A stretch of DNA of 64,000 nt from Ostrinia nubilalis (Eukaryota > Arthropoda > Insecta > Lepidoptera > Crambidae): NCBI RefSeq assembly GCF_963855985.1, contig NC_087095.1, forward strand, positions 17,122,001-17,186,000. Direction: 5' to 3'. The first letter of the stretch is position 1. Each line of letters starts with the position of its first letter. The position numbers were made by a program, and so were the translations under genes. Below are positions 33,661 through 47,064 of the stretch, in pieces. The notes under the pieces were generated by a model. That model was given only the letters and a program-made list of their open reading frames with translations, was not told where the DNA came from and did not search any database.

Positions 33661-34493
33661 TGAAGTCGGACTTGAAACTAAAATCTTACTCTTGCGGGCA
33701 AAACAGTTACTGCACCTTATTAGATTGAGAAATTTTCCCAAAAGTGGGTCTACCGTATCCATCCCTTCCTGTGAAATGCCATTATAATAAACCCCATCTT
33801 GTGACCGCAAGGCTCACAGTTTTCACGGTGGATCGTTCGAGAATAGTTCCAATGTTTGGTCTTCAGATGGAGGGCAGTGCGGAATACTAATGAACAGTAA
33901 TGGGTTTGGAAAATTTCGCTTTATTAGTACGAGTATTATGAAGTTGTTTTTGTTGTTCTTGAAGGGCAATTTGCTGAGTTATTTTTGTCTGTAGGTGACA
34001 CCTGTTTCAAGGGTAATTATTATGTTTGTGCGTGACAAGGTTCAAAATGTCATTCTTTGACACGTTTTATAATTACTTACCTATTTATTAACACAGTCTT
34101 ACATCTCCAGTTATTCTGTAAGCTGGGTTTCCTTATGCTTAAGTATTAAAAGAAACGATTTTCCGAGGCGCCTTTTTAAGCTTTTAAAGAACTTTTCTCT
34201 CACTCTCAGTATTGAAAATTTTAAAAACTTACAGACATTCTTAAAATATAAGTTTATCATGAATGGCGTGACCTATATTCTTATGCCGTGTAGCTTCTGG
34301 GAATCACGGTGTAGTCATTGATAAAAAATCAAACCTCATCGTAAGCGCTATTATTACAGGCGCATTACGAAGCGTTTCCGTTCCGTAATCGCTCACGTGT
34401 GGCCTTACGCAACGAACCAATAACGCGAAGGGTGCTTTATTTGTTTGGGCTTTAAGAATTAAGTAGGTAAGTAGATATTTTAAGTCTCTAATG
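33661..34493. other. Unannotated sequence
   Basis: Nothing recognised beyond a CACGTG motif near 34395 in a GC-richer patch. Confidence 0.4.
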
Positions 34494-34579
34494 CCCGTTT
34501 ACACCATCAATCCCGAAATACCTGTTATGTGTTAACAATAGGGGTCACTTAAAAATTAGGGATTGATGGTGAAAGCGGC
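34494..34579. mobile_element. Very short MITE (86 bp)
   Basis: CCGTTTACACCATCAATCCC faces GGGATTGATGGTGAAAGCGG (two mismatches in 20), around CCTGTTATGTGTTAACAATA. Single copy here. Confidence 0.6.
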
Positions 34580-35960
34580 TTATGCCCGCTTTTTCCTTGC
34601 AAGATATGATGCCAGAAAATGCTTAAACATGTATTTGATAATATTAATAATAAGACCTTAATAGACCGAAAGCAACGATTTTGAAAAAAAGTCCCAGTAT
34701 AATGATCGATTTTTTTATTACTCACCTTTTATGACCATTTAGATAAAAATACGCATTAAAACTGGTTCGATTTTTGCCAATAGGCTTTTAAAAATCACTT
34801 TTGTTATAAGAATAACAAGCTTATGATAAAAATTCAACACCGTGTCCTTCTTTTTACAGCTAAGTTACTAAAATATTATGATTCCATTTCTAAACCTCCC
34901 AAAAAGTATTATGTCATTTTTTCGTCATAACGGGCGAGCGAACACGGCCCGGATTTTATTGCTGACATCCAGTTGACACGACTAGCTAATATTGAATGCG
35001 TTTTGTCTCCGTTACAATAGCGGGCTTGTTCCACTGTGCGAATATGTTTGCAGTGGCGCGGACAAAAAATAGATTGATGCAGTGCGCTGTACTGCGATGG
35101 CAGTAGATGGATGTGACTGCGTGTACAAATGCACAGTGGTAAAAAATATACGCAAAATTACGACAAAAACCAGGTATACAATTTTTCTGAACACCGTCGA
35201 TATGTTGTCCCAAAAGGGTTACCTACGTTTTTTGTAATTTGGGTTAGCCCTTCCGGTACTCGTGAATGGAGACAATTGAAATTAATTTTACCGCGGTTTA
35301 ATGCAATCGCTTGGTTCCACGTATGGTTGTCATAAAATTTCGTGTTATAAATGAATTCCCCGAGTAGAAAAATTAATTCAAAATATATGACGTAACTTTA
35401 ACATACTTTAATAACCATATATCTTTGGGAACTACGTTGAAATCCTTAAACAGACAGGAGCATATCCCATAAGTCCGACATAAAACGAGTTCTGCAGCGG
35501 TGTCGCAGTAAAGTGTCACATTTGATGGCGCCCGACCCCCATTACGCGTAAGTGGGTTGTCTCGGGACCTTTTATTCGGTTAGCTTAAATTAAACACAGT
35601 GCCTTGGACATGCATAGTTTTAATACTGAACCCTTTAGGGGCAACCCTAGCTTGTAGCTCGCTGGAAACTAGAGTTTGGAGCGAATCAGCGCTGAAGGAA
35701 ATAAAAGCAAACACAGTGGTCAAGTTACGTCACCTTGCTTTTTAATCAAAAACTTGTACTTTTACTGAAGGACACTATTCTTGCTTCTACCATAAAACGA
35801 AATCGTAAAGATAGACAAAATATATTTTTTTCATTAAGCCATACTCCGTGACACGAAAGCGGCACTATTTGATGGAGGGGATACATACTCATAACTGTAT
35901 ATTTGTGGTTCTAAGTTGTTCAGCTGAACTCGCGCTAATACCCTAAAGACTGGATTTTTT
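34580..35960. other. Unannotated sequence
   Basis: No gene or repeat copy recognised. Confidence 0.4.
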
Positions 35961-36058
35961 AATGCATAACAAGGCACTTGATGTTAAGTGGGATGCAGTC
36001 TAGGATGGTACATTATCTGCCCAGTAAGTGCTTATTCACTCTCGCATTGAAAAGGTTT
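35961..36058 (+). repeat. Dispersed repeat, CGCACCTGATGTTAAG family, internally deleted
   Basis: GCATAACAAGGCA joins directly to CTTGATGTTAAGTGGGATGC. The ~18-bp GACCACAATCGCAC part found at 23483 is missing. Confidence 0.6.
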
Positions 36059-36123
36059 AAAAGGTTAGAATTACGATTTCCACATTTACTATACTTTCAA
36101 TTTAAAACATAATTTATTGTTAA

Positions 36124-36323
36124 CTAGCTGACCCGGCGAACTTTGTTCCGCCTTAATGGTAATAAATAAGCAGACTTTTTTTTTATTTCGAACGGGATAA
36201 AAAGTATCCTATGTCCTTCTCCTGGCTCTAAACTACCTCCCTGACAATTTTCAGCTAAATCGGTTCAGCCGTTCTTGAGTTATAAGTGGAGTAACTAACA
36301 CGACTTTCTTTTATATATATAGA
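36124..36323 (-). mobile_element. Short non-autonomous Helitron
   Basis: Minus strand starts TCTATATATATAAAAGAAAG and ends GGGTCAGCTAG between A and T. CCGGCGAACTTTGTTCCGCC near the 3' end can pair weakly. Confidence 0.6.
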
Positions 36324-37144
36324 TCACACAATTACTGCATTTGAATGGAAAGGTTGCATAAATCTGTATTTCATCCTTAAGTCAAGAAAAAGATGGACCT
36401 TTTGCTTTCATGGTTAATTTTAAAAGATATAGTGGAGAGTTTCGTTAAATGTTTCTACTAGTTAGTAAATATTATTAACATACAAGGTTTATTCAAACAT
36501 CTCTACATTAAAGCTTTTTGGGCCACACAGTCTTAATTTACAAAATACTCGTGCATAATTAAGTTTCGTTCCAAACGGCCCCACTCAGATGGACCCAGAT
36601 TAATTACTGAAGTACAATCGGCCTCGAGTGCTTGATCCTTCATTGAGAACCTTCCAAGAACTGAAATTCTTACTGCTAAAAACTTTGCCTTGAATAATTA
36701 TTTTATTTGGAATTTTATTTGGAATATGTTTACCAGGAAAATGGGAAAAATTCAAATGAAATCAAAAAAATTCGGGATAAGCAAATTTTCTGTTCAGAAA
36801 AATAACCAATTTCAATTAATATTTTATTCGATTTACGTCGAATATCACTTTTATCAAAACACATTTTTAAATAAATTTATTTAACTTCTATTCATGACAT
36901 AAATGTGAAAAATATCTTTCAATTAATTTAAAGTTTTAATAAAGTAGTTATATACTTGATGTGTAGTTAAATAAAATATTATTCTTAATACAAACTCTAG
37001 TTGACTGTACGTTTCAATTTGATAGTGAGTTAAGTCTTACGTCGGAGCTAAAATGAGCTGTTTTACGACCGTTCGAATTTAATTAAATAAAACATTCAGC
37101 GACTAAATAGTAAATTACCTAAACAAACGTGACAGCAAAAGAGA
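36324..37144. other. Unannotated AT-rich sequence
   Basis: Nothing recognised. Confidence 0.45.
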
Positions 37145-38048
37145 ATCTGGGGGCACGGCAGTGCCCCCACCAAGTCGAGCAAAAAAGCGGCACGGCCGTA
37201 CCATCCTTTTCTCGAAGCAATTCAGGCCATTTTCGACCGCCTGTAACTTCGTTGTGGATAAAACTAGAAGGCTGAATTTTCATTAGCTATGCAGGCATTG
37301 TAAAGACACGGTATATTTAAAATTTCATTCAATTTGAACCAGTAGTTTAAGAATTATAACGGGTCAAAGTTACTTAATTTTGTCACTCACTGACTGACTC
37401 ACTGACTCACTGACTCACCGATCATCAAAACTCTAAGGCACTTCTAGCAGACCTAGAAGCTTCAAATTTGGAATATAAGTAGTGTTTGGTGTATGAATCA
37501 AGGAAAAACTAAAATATTTGGGGGCACGGTAGTGCAACCGCCAAGTCGAGTAAAATTTTTCAATTTCGGTCCAGTTTTCTAGATACATAACTGCTGTCTA
37601 CAAAATACAAAAAGAAATGATATTTGGGGGCACGGTAGTGCAACCGCCAAGTCGAGTAAAATTTTTCAATTTCGGTCCAGTTTTCTAGATACATAACTAC
37701 TGTCTACAAAATACAAAAAGAAATGAGATCCCATCAAAAACAATACTTGTCAAAAAAACCAAGTCTCGCAACTCAGTTGTTCTACGGTAAAAAGTTGTGA
37801 GATCCATGTAATACCAAGTCCAGGCCAGGAAATCTTTAACGTTTTACATAAATATATTGACTTGGCCATCGCATGAAAACACGTGTAAATTAAATTATTT
37901 AATGCGATGGCCAAGTCAATAATTTATGTAAAACGTTAAAGATTTCCTGGCCTGGACTTGGTATTACATGGATCTCACAACTTTTTACCGTAGAACAACT
38001 GAGTTGCGAGACTTGGTTTTTTTGACAAGTATTGTTTTTGATGGGATC
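37145..38048 (-). mobile_element. Palindrome-plus-hairpin element, copy 2
   Basis: Inverted relative to copies 1 and 3. Terminal hairpin GGGGGCAC-GGCA-GTGCCCCC lies at 37149, then the body with a longer GACTCACT array (37384-37416), two ~105-bp modules (37518-37726) and the palindrome (37727-38048). Confidence 0.75.
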
Positions 38049-40116
38049 ACTTCTACGGATGAACGAAAATAGTTTAATCTCCTTTGTAAAAAAACCCGTG
38101 GTTCTGCCCACGTAGAGTTCTGCCCATGAAAGGATTATAATACATCCTTTGGGACTCGTGTATAGTCTATTTTTGAATGAATGTAAAAAATATAATTTTC
38201 ACATTTGAGGACAGTTCGTACAAGTCCCACACGGCGTAGCGTGGGATATGAAGGCTAAATCGTCCATGTGACTTTTGTAAATCAGTGAAGGTCGTTCTCC
38301 TGTACCTAGTGGTGACTAGATTACCTATAATGATGTTTATGATGCACAATATTTAGTTCGATCATCGTTTGTGCTTACCAATTTAGTAGGTTTATTTAAT
38401 GGACACGGTGCAATTATGGACGATATACTCGTAATAAACTGAAGAGAACTAAAACTCTTTTTATAATCTTCGTTCGTTTAAATATCTGGCTTGATCCAGC
38501 TCGTTAAAACTACTCCGCGAGCTTTGACCTCATAACAACTAAAAATACACACAGATTTTACTTGAAGCATTTTTCATCACAAATGGCCTACATTAAGAAA
38601 CTCTTAATGTGCAATAAAGTATGAATAAACAAGTAGCTATTCGCAAAATAGACGCGAAAGAGGAAAATAATGCCAAGAGAAATTTAAAATTTTGAGTTCT
38701 TGTTTAATTGCGTTCTGCACGAAGCTAATTGACCATTATGACGTTGTACTCACTGACGGACACGGACAAAATACTAATTATTGTAGCACCCGTTTATACT
38801 AAGGAGGGAGTGGTTAAAGTTGGCAAAAAATATTGTTTCCATCTCTATGTGAGCCATTTTACCCTGAACTGTTTTTATCGCGCTACTATTAAAACGAAGG
38901 CTGTTATCAATTCAATTAAAATTCAAAAGATCATATCTCCCAAACGATTTCTTTGGCCACCTCAGATAATTATAATTATACTTATTTAGCTAAACACCAA
39001 TTTAAATAACGATTTAAAGCTACTTGCGGTCCCCTGAATTATATTTAACCAATGTTACAAATGTAGGTCCTTTAATGAAGAGCGATGCTCCAAAGGGTGC
39101 CATTACTCGAAGGTCAGGCCGTTCATTAGCAATTAACATTTTAATTGAGCAATGGGACGATTACAGGCGCTCATTAAAAGAAAACCACTTAAATTATTAC
39201 TATAACTGCTGGGAAATACACAATTTGTAGTGGTGGGTATGAGTTGTATTTTTTTTCGATGTTGTTCCCGTCTTTTAATATTTAATTACCACTGAGTGTT
39301 GTTAATTGTTTCAATTGTTGGCATAAATTATACTTCGCGCCTGTCCTAGACATTAGTAAGTATATGTAATATATATGTAGGTAGCATCACATAAGTCACA
39401 CCCCTCCTGCACTAGTTGAGAATATTCCTTGGTCTAATTTTATTTTATTTTTAAAGTGGGTAACATAAATAAATGTTATTAATGAAAAATTTATTAGGCA
39501 TATAAATTCCTCAGTAATTTTTAATCCACTAATATTTTGTTAGTTTCTATATTCACATTGGTTGATTTGATCGCTTATTCACCAACCTAGATGTTAAAGC
39601 AGAAACAAAAACAAAAACTAAACACAGGCAAAAACAAAAGACATAAAATATGTCCATAAACATAATAGTGAAGTGATTCAACAAATACTTTCAGCTGTCG
39701 AAGCATGAACATTATTTGTTTTACTAGCTACTGGCAACGATAGCCTCATAAAATGCATTTTCTCTTGAAAATTTTCAGCGATAAAAAAAGAATAATCGTA
39801 ATCGATCGGAACTTCATTCCTCCATCACTATTCCCGTGAAATTGCCCGTAAAATTTTGTAGGTGCCACTCGGGTACTCGGTGAACTGATAATTAAAGCAT
39901 CCCAGGAAAGGAGAGAATATTTTTGAGCGTTCACCTTCATTTACAAATTTTTGACAAAGAATTTTACTCTGTAACTTTCTCGGAACTCGCTCTTGTAAAT
40001 TGACTTGTATTTTATCAAAAAACTCAATTTAAAGAACCTTTTTCGCTACAAAAATAGATAAGATAAATGTAGTTACATAACTTTTGTAACTGTAGTAAGA
40101 TACTGTTAATAATATA
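38049..40116. other. Long unannotated stretch
   Basis: Open frames at 38729-38989 and 39024-39230 show no known domain. No repeat copies seen. Confidence 0.4.
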
Positions 40117-40635
40117 CAGGGTGGAAACGATAAGTGATCTCACTCGATTATTTCTAAACTATACAAGATATCCAAAAACTGGTCACTGATCCTGAAAGTG
40201 CTTTATGAGCTCTATCCAACGGTACCAATAATAGGTTACCAAATAAACTGGATCTATCCGACAATTCAATATTTCCCGCTTCCATACATTTAGTACTGTC
40301 ACAGTCATGGCACTCATGTCTTGATAATATTATAGCAAGTAAAGCCTACAACCAATTTTTTCCATGAATAATTTGAAATAAGAATGCAGTTTGAAGTTCA
40401 ATTTAAGTGTATAATATTGAATAAAAAAAATTAACACTTCTAATATTGTGTGGCTGGCATACATTTAGTATGGAGCCAGAAAACATTGAATTTTCGGATA
40501 GATCCAGTTAATTCTGTAACCTATTACTGACACCGTTTGAAAGAGCTCGTGAAGCACTTTCAGGATCAATAATCAGTTTTTCGATATCTTGTATAGTTAA
40601 ATAATCGAGTGAGATCACTTATCGTTTCCACCCTG
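40117..40635. mobile_element. TA-flanked fold-back element (519 bp)
   Basis: Ends are CAGGGTGGAAACGATAAGTG and its inverse, flanked by TA (40115-40116 and 40636-40637). Arms of about 180 bp match with scattered differences. The CAGGGTG tip and TA flanks recall 10946-12835, but the arms otherwise differ. Confidence 0.75.
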
Positions 40636-41640
40636 TATGCTTTAAATATTACATGAGGGTGGGTTGAGAAGGTAATAAATACAAAGCCTTTATCTGTATT
40701 TCATTTGGCAAATATCTGAACTTCTGACATTTATTACGAATATTATTACTTTAGAGATTCATTACTTTCACGTTTCTGGGTGATTGGAATTTGATTTTAT
40801 TATGTATTGACGTGGTCCTTGAAAAAGGAAAAGGTGTTTTAAAATACGACAAAAAAGTTAAAGACAGTAAAGTGGTATAGCTACCATACCATACCTACCA
40901 TAAGTCATCATAGTGTTACGGCTACCTTAACTAATACTCCTACCCATCACAATAAAACGTATTCTTCCGCCAGATGGTATTCAACACGCAAGTAAACGTA
41001 GAGTCGCGAACCACCAAAGTATGTGGAAGTCTGGAGATTAAATTGTAAACGGTTGAGCTACGAGCAATTAAGTGCTCTCGTTATTCATAACCACACTATT
41101 TTTATGTAAATGCGTTGTAGGAAATACTCGTAAATTATCGTTTTACATGCACACTGTACAGATTGCTTTATTATTGTAATATTTTACGAATGATTGCGTG
41201 CTAAGGGAAACTACTACTTTAGAATCACCGTAATTGCTGGTCAACTATGCAGCCTGCAAAACTACATCCATCATTAATGTACAAAGTAAGGCTTATTAAG
41301 CTAAATACTGCACCATACTTTATTTTGTGTACTAACTAGGTAAGTTGTAATGAGTGCGATTTTGTAATGAAATAGTCTGATGTTGTTTTGTATTGTAGAG
41401 ATAAAAATATTTGTAGGGTAGACAACCTTTTACTTTACTCAAGAGTATCAAAACGTTAGTTTGATGATAGTCATCAAACTAACATTTGCTTCTAAGAATG
41501 ACTTTACAATTTAGATTTATTTGTGAAAACTCGTACAGTAACGCTTTACGATGGCTTGTAGATTTTCAATGATTATTCAGGCGATACTTGCTGCCATAAA
41601 TCACTGGCATACTTCTTCCGATGCCATACGGCATCTAATT
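40636..41640. other. Unannotated AT-rich sequence
   Basis: Nothing recognised. Confidence 0.45.
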
Positions 41641-42715
41641 ACTTACAGTAATCTTACATCAAACAAATGTCTTGCACTTGTAACAACAACCCACAGGGGT
41701 GTATAAAGTACGCCATAAGCCAATAAGGAGTGGGAACGTGCAGAGCTAATGGACGCGGCCGAGACGTGAGTCCGATTGACAATAACGACCGAGCTGCCGC
41801 CGAGCGAGCGATCTGGGGAATTTGGGCGTGGCGCAAGTTGCTAGAGAATGGTGTTCAAACTACCAAACAACCTTCAGAAGCGCCATACTTTACATTATTA
41901 TTTAAATACGTGGCATACTTAAGACAATAAGGAGCTAGAACGTGTAGAGCTAATGGACGCGGCCGAGACGTGAGTCCGATTGACAATAACGACCGAGCTG
42001 CCGCCGAGCGAGCGATCTGGGGAATTTGCGGGTGGCGCAAGTTGCTAGAGAATGGTATTCAAACTACCCTCAGAAGCACCATACTTTACATTTTCTTATT
42101 AAATATATGGCTTAGCTAAGCCAATAAGGAGCGGGAACGTGCAGAGCTAATGGACGCGGCTGAGACATGAGCCCGATTGACAATAACGACCGAGCTGCCG
42201 CCGAGCGAGCGATCTGGGGAATTTGGGTGTGGCGCAAGTTGCTAGAGAATGGTGTTCAAACTACCTTCAGAAGCGCCATACTTTACATTGTATTAAATAC
42301 GTGGCATACTTCAGACAATAAGGAGTTAGGACGTGTAGAGCTAACGGACGCGGCTGAGACATGAGCCCGATTGACAATAACGACCGAGCTGCCGCCGAGC
42401 GAGCGATCTGGGGAATTTGGGTGTGGCGCAAGTTGCTAGAGAATGGTGTTCAAACTACCTTCAGCACAATACTTTACATTTGATTAAATACGAGGCATAA
42501 TTAAGACAATAAGGAGCTAGGACGTGTAGAGCTAATGGACGCGGCCGAGATGTGAGTCCGATTGACAATAACGACCGAGCTGCCACCGAGCGAGCGATCT
42601 GGGGAGTTTGGGTGTGGCTACAATTGCTAAATGATGTACAGACGAATCATACTTACATTTCTTGTATTAAATACATGGTATACCAAAGATAAGGAACAAG
42701 AACGCTCGCGAGCGA
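41641..42715 (+). repeat. Tandem array, five ~195-bp units plus a partial sixth
   Basis: CAATAAGGAG marks the units at 41721, 41925, 42122, 42316 and 42507, giving steps of 204, 197, 194 and 191 bp. Each has a GC-rich ~120-bp core (GACAATAACGACCGAGCTGC, GAGCGAGCGATCTGGGGA, CAAGTTGCTAGAGAATGG) and an AT-rich spacer. Frames read through the core, encoding DRAAAERAIWGIW, but stop in the spacers. A degenerate sixth unit starts near 42685. Confidence 0.85.
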
Positions 42716-43581
42716 CATCATCTTCTTCATCAGGTTATTCAGTCTCCCCTCCAGGAGGAAGACCCTCTCTCATTTAACAGAGGCAAATGGTGGCAAGACT
42801 ATAGAACATACTTATTTCTTTGACAAAAATACATAGCACACCCTACCTTCAAAATAATAAGATAAGGTTTCCCGACCTCGTCGCGTATTCTCAATACTTG
42901 TGCCGCACAAACAAAAACCTATACGAAATCGTTCGCATTTGATGTCAGAGGAGCGTTAAATTGCAAGGAGATCGTGTTTATTCGACGCCTGGGACGTGTT
43001 CCCGAAACAAAGATTAAACTAGCGCCTTTGACACCATCTCAATCGGTATTGACCGGTTTTTGAGATAACTGGATTATTTTTTGACCGAACGTGATTACTC
43101 TCTTCCATAAAATATCAAGGACAGTTTTTATTGTACCCGGAGCGTGAAATAAAATAATTAAAAGATTCAAAGATTATATTTCTGGAATAGAAAATGCATT
43201 CATTTAAGTTCTTTTGCTTCAAAAAAAAACTTTAATTTCAAACCTTCAACTGAGATATTTCATAAACATTTTATGTTAAGAGTCTGTTGACGTACTCAAT
43301 TAACTAGCCGAGTTTACAGTCGTCTAGTCGGTTTGAGGGGCTTTACATTTTAGGTGTCTATATCAAAGGCTTTCAATTATCCCAATAGGTAAAGGTTTTA
43401 GTTTACAAAATTAAAAATATAGCCTAAAAACTCATAAAATCACTGCTTGTGTGTTTAGTTCAAAAAATAAAACCTCTGGATATTTTTTTCATTAACTCGC
43501 GTAGGCTGCACGCGGGCATTAGGCAAGAAATTTTGATGTAACGTATTTTCTTTTGGTATAAATTTCCAGTAGGTAACTAAG
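42716..43581. other. Unannotated sequence
   Basis: Nothing recognised. Confidence 0.45.
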
Positions 43582-43668
43582 TCCGCTACCAACCGGGCAA
43601 CATCGAAAACATTGGGGGAGGCCTATGTTCAGCAATAGACGACCTATGGCTGAGATGATGATGATGAG
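43582..43668 (+). pseudogene. RTE-type tail with (ATG)n end
   Basis: TCGAAAACATTGGGGGAGGC reads SKTLGEAYVQQ, then a stop, TTYG and GATGATGATGATGAG. This is the end of the same subfamily as 22646-22803. Confidence 0.6.
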
Positions 43669-43911
43669 GTAACTAAGTGATTTAAGTAAATAATAAATAA
43701 GTTTTAAATACGCTTATTTATCATATATTTGCATACTCTACTGTACCACTTTCTTCAATTTTAAGCGGTAATTACTTGATTTTAGCTAGTTCGCTGAATT
43801 CGTATCGCCGTACGATGCAATGAGGGATCGTTTCACTTCATTCTCATTATGAACCTCTTTGTGCTATGAAGTCACGCCTAATGACTTTATTACAGGTATA
43901 AAGCCTCTATC

Positions 43912-44085
43912 ATTCGGGTCTGGGTGTTACTATGTATAATATTTATGTATTTACAAAAAAGAAAGTATTTATGTATGTTTATACTCGTTGTCTAGTACCC
44001 ATAGTACAAGCTTCGTTTAGTTTGGGACTAGAATCGTGGTATAAAATGACCAAGTAGATATATTTATTTATTATTATTATAATTA
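43912..44085 (+). mobile_element. tRNA-derived SINE, 5' truncated
   Basis: Starts in the body at GGGTCTGGGTGTTACTATG and runs through CCCATAGTACAAGCTTCG and GGGACTAGAATCG to a TTTATTTATTATTATTAT tail. Head absent, as for aborted reverse transcription. Confidence 0.65.
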
Positions 44086-46450
44086 ATAAACCACAATACT
44101 TAACACCTGAGCAAAGTGCCGTGTTATACGACCTATAAATAAAGTAAATTCGGATTCACTTATCTCTAGAGTATACGGCTATAAGAGCTGTTCTATCCCT
44201 AACAAGCAAGAGAAGTGCTAGGGTATCGAAGGTGAGTGTAGCAATTGCAACATGAGAGAGGTGTTCCGTAACTGAACTGCGTATTGAACTTCAAAGGGAT
44301 CAGTTTGGGTTGTTACTTTAACCTTTTGTTTCTTAACACGGATTCCAATTCGATTAAATAAGTTATTTATTGGTATATGACAAATAAACCACCTACTCTT
44401 TTAACTTGTACTCTCGTAACTATAGTTGGACTTAATTATGGTTTATTAACTAATATAATTAAGTAAGTATATCAAACTCCATTTTCCCAAAATTCTGGCA
44501 AACTAAAACTAACATAGTAAGTTCAATTTACGAATTTTAAATAACGTCAAATTATGATAAAATACATACGAAACAATATACCTAAACAAACAGATTATCC
44601 TCTCCAAAACAGCCGGGAAGTTTACTCAAACCCGACCATTTAACCGTTAAGTTATTCAGCCAAATCCGCACTAAGATTAAATACACTCTATTCAAAGTTC
44701 CCTTCCGTGTGTTATTCGACAATAGGCTCTATTACTATACCGGTAAGTGCCTGTGTTTGTGACGAGATGGCCACAGAAGGGACATGAAGTGGCGCGTGAC
44801 ATTGGTCCGCTTTGTGTGACCCCCGGTTATCGGTAAGGCGAACTTAGTAAATCTGACTGGAGGGTGGAAATCGGCTTGTGTTGTCAATGGGAGCGTGATA
44901 TGACATTTGACGACTTGAGGAATAGAATTCCGGTATTTCATCTTTTGTTACGCGTTCGTGAGCTAGTTTTGTTGTTGTACAAAGAATTTTTTTAAGAAAT
45001 GACTGTTTTATTTTCGGTGTTTCATTTAAAATGTATGTGTCTTACAATAACCAGTATCGATATTATTAAAAAGAAGATGTAGTTAGGTACTTCAACCAAT
45101 ATCAAAATATAATGTTACAATCAATATTTAAGATCTGGAAGAAATTTTAAACCCTAGCAAAAGTTTGTTCATTGTACTTTTTAATAAACATGCCTTCGAA
45201 ATCTTCTGTCTCTATCTTAATTTTCTTTTATTGACTTTTCATTTTCAAGGATCCCACTAGTTTTAGACAGTTTATTGCATTATTGAGACACAATAAACTC
45301 GTTTTCTCATAGTCCATGAAGTAACAAGAAAAATCGGAACGAAATTGTGTAATTTTTTTCACCATGTTCAAAGTAGGTACCTACTCATGTCCATACAAAA
45401 GATGTTATGGCATCTGTGCCCGAGTGCTACTGTATTCAATGTTTTGGCACGCGAGCGGCTGCAGTGACGAAGCCAAAACCGAATGCATTTATCTTGGCCG
45501 GGGTCCATGGCAATCATTATGGTTATTAAGGCCCCAGCGTCAGCGAGAATCGATAAAAACTGTGTCTCTAGAGTCTAGACTATGTAACATTTGGTTGCCG
45601 TGCGATTTTGAATCGACTATTATTTAAAAGACTTCAAATGCTAGACAAAGAAAGAGCTGTCTACACGTGCTTCCCGTAACCTTCACTAGAGTCCACCAAG
45701 TGGAAAACCTGCCTTCACTACGTATTTTTTCCCCAACAGCCATCAATTATTCTACGAACTTTGAACCCCGCCTGCTTTATACGTCAAATGTCTCAAAATC
45801 TCTATTTCTTCGAAGTTATAAAAGAATAATTTTATTACAATGATATCCTTACATTGTCTGTACACACTGAAGTGAATCAATAAATTATTCAGTGATAGGA
45901 GAAATGCTGTTATAAAATACATGTATTTTTCTGACCCTTTTTCAGTGTGGTGAAACATCTAGATAGCTGAAAGCTTTTATATTAAGTGCTTTCCTATACT
46001 AAAAGAGACAAATTTTATTCCTGCAATTTAACAGTTATTTCCAACACTTAACTTGTTTCGTTCCTCTTTTACTCATCAAATCAAAAAAAATATAAAATAT
46101 TTTTACGTACTAGTAGTTTTCTTTAACTTCGTAAATAAATTAGACTTATTGCCATTTAAAAAATAATATTTGTCCAGAAAAATGTACTTGCAATTTATTT
46201 TCTAACAATAATGATCTATGAAAAACATATGTAGGTCAATGAATTCAAATATTCGGGCTTGTTAAAAATAATTTGGCTCAATGTGTAACCTAAAACCTTT
46301 GTGATTTGCCATCTAAGCCTTAAAATGCTGGCAAAATAAATTGTGCATGATTTTATGTTAAACCCCTATTAAGAGTTCAACCACTAGCAGAATATTTTAG
46401 AAAGACATGTTAAAAACCAAAATAATTGTTGCCACAACCTGTTATTTTTA
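44086..46450. other. Long unannotated stretch
   Basis: Frames at 44735-44941 and 45364-45627 lack known domains. A donor-like GGTAAGTGCC at 44741 has no clear partner. Confidence 0.4.
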
Positions 46451-46965
46451 TCAACCGACTTCAAAAAAAGGAGGAGGTTCTCAATTCGACCCGTATGTTT
46501 TTTTTTTTTTTTTTTTTTTCTATGTTTGTTACGCGATAACTCCGCCAATTATGAACCGATTTGAACAAATCTTTTTTCAGCGTATAGGTAATACCTCAAG
46601 GGTGGTCCCATTTAAATTTAATAATAAAAAAAACAACCCCCAAGGGTGGAAAATTGGGGATGAACTTTTTTATACGCAATATCTCCGCCGATTATAAACC
46701 AATTAGAACGATTACTTTTTTGTTGAATAGGTATTATGAAAAGGGTGGTTTCATGCGAATTTGAAGAAAATATTTCACCCTCAAGGGTGGAAAATTGGGG
46801 ATGAACTTTTTTATACGCAATATCTCCGCTGATTATGAACCAATTTGAACGATTATTTTTTTGTTGAATAGGTATTATCAAAAGGGTGGTTTCATGCGAA
46901 TTTGAAGAAAATATTTCACCCCCAAGGGTGGAAAATTGGGGATGAACTTTTTTATAATATACATT
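46451..46965 (+). mobile_element. Helentron-like (CCGACTTC) element, composite variant
   Basis: Starts TCAACCGACTTCAAAAAAAGG. Four internal subunits are visible, each with CAATATCTCCGCCGATTAT or a variant and CCAAGGGTGGAAAATTGGGG. The normal end AAAAGTTAATTA is absent; the element continues through the linker (46966-47064) into a CCGACTCC palindrome. This is the mirror image of the arrangement at 5425-6207. Confidence 0.7.
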
Positions 46966-47064
46966 AAGAATATGGTCTCAATGTACTGCCTACCTTCAGT
47001 GGTAACATCAAGGTAATAATTAGTTAACTAAAAAGCAAGAAATAAGTAAAATTTTATAAAAAAA
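46966..47064 (-). repeat. Linker segment of the composite repeat, third copy
   Basis: Inverse of 6633-6735, including GGTCTCAATGTACTGCC and AGCAAGAAATAAGTAAAATT. Confidence 0.7.

Noticed and set aside
41730..42364. Overlapping frames with DRAAAERAIWGIW in the tandem array
   Set aside because: Open on both strands within the GC-rich core and closed in each spacer, as expected of a repeat rather than a protein gene.
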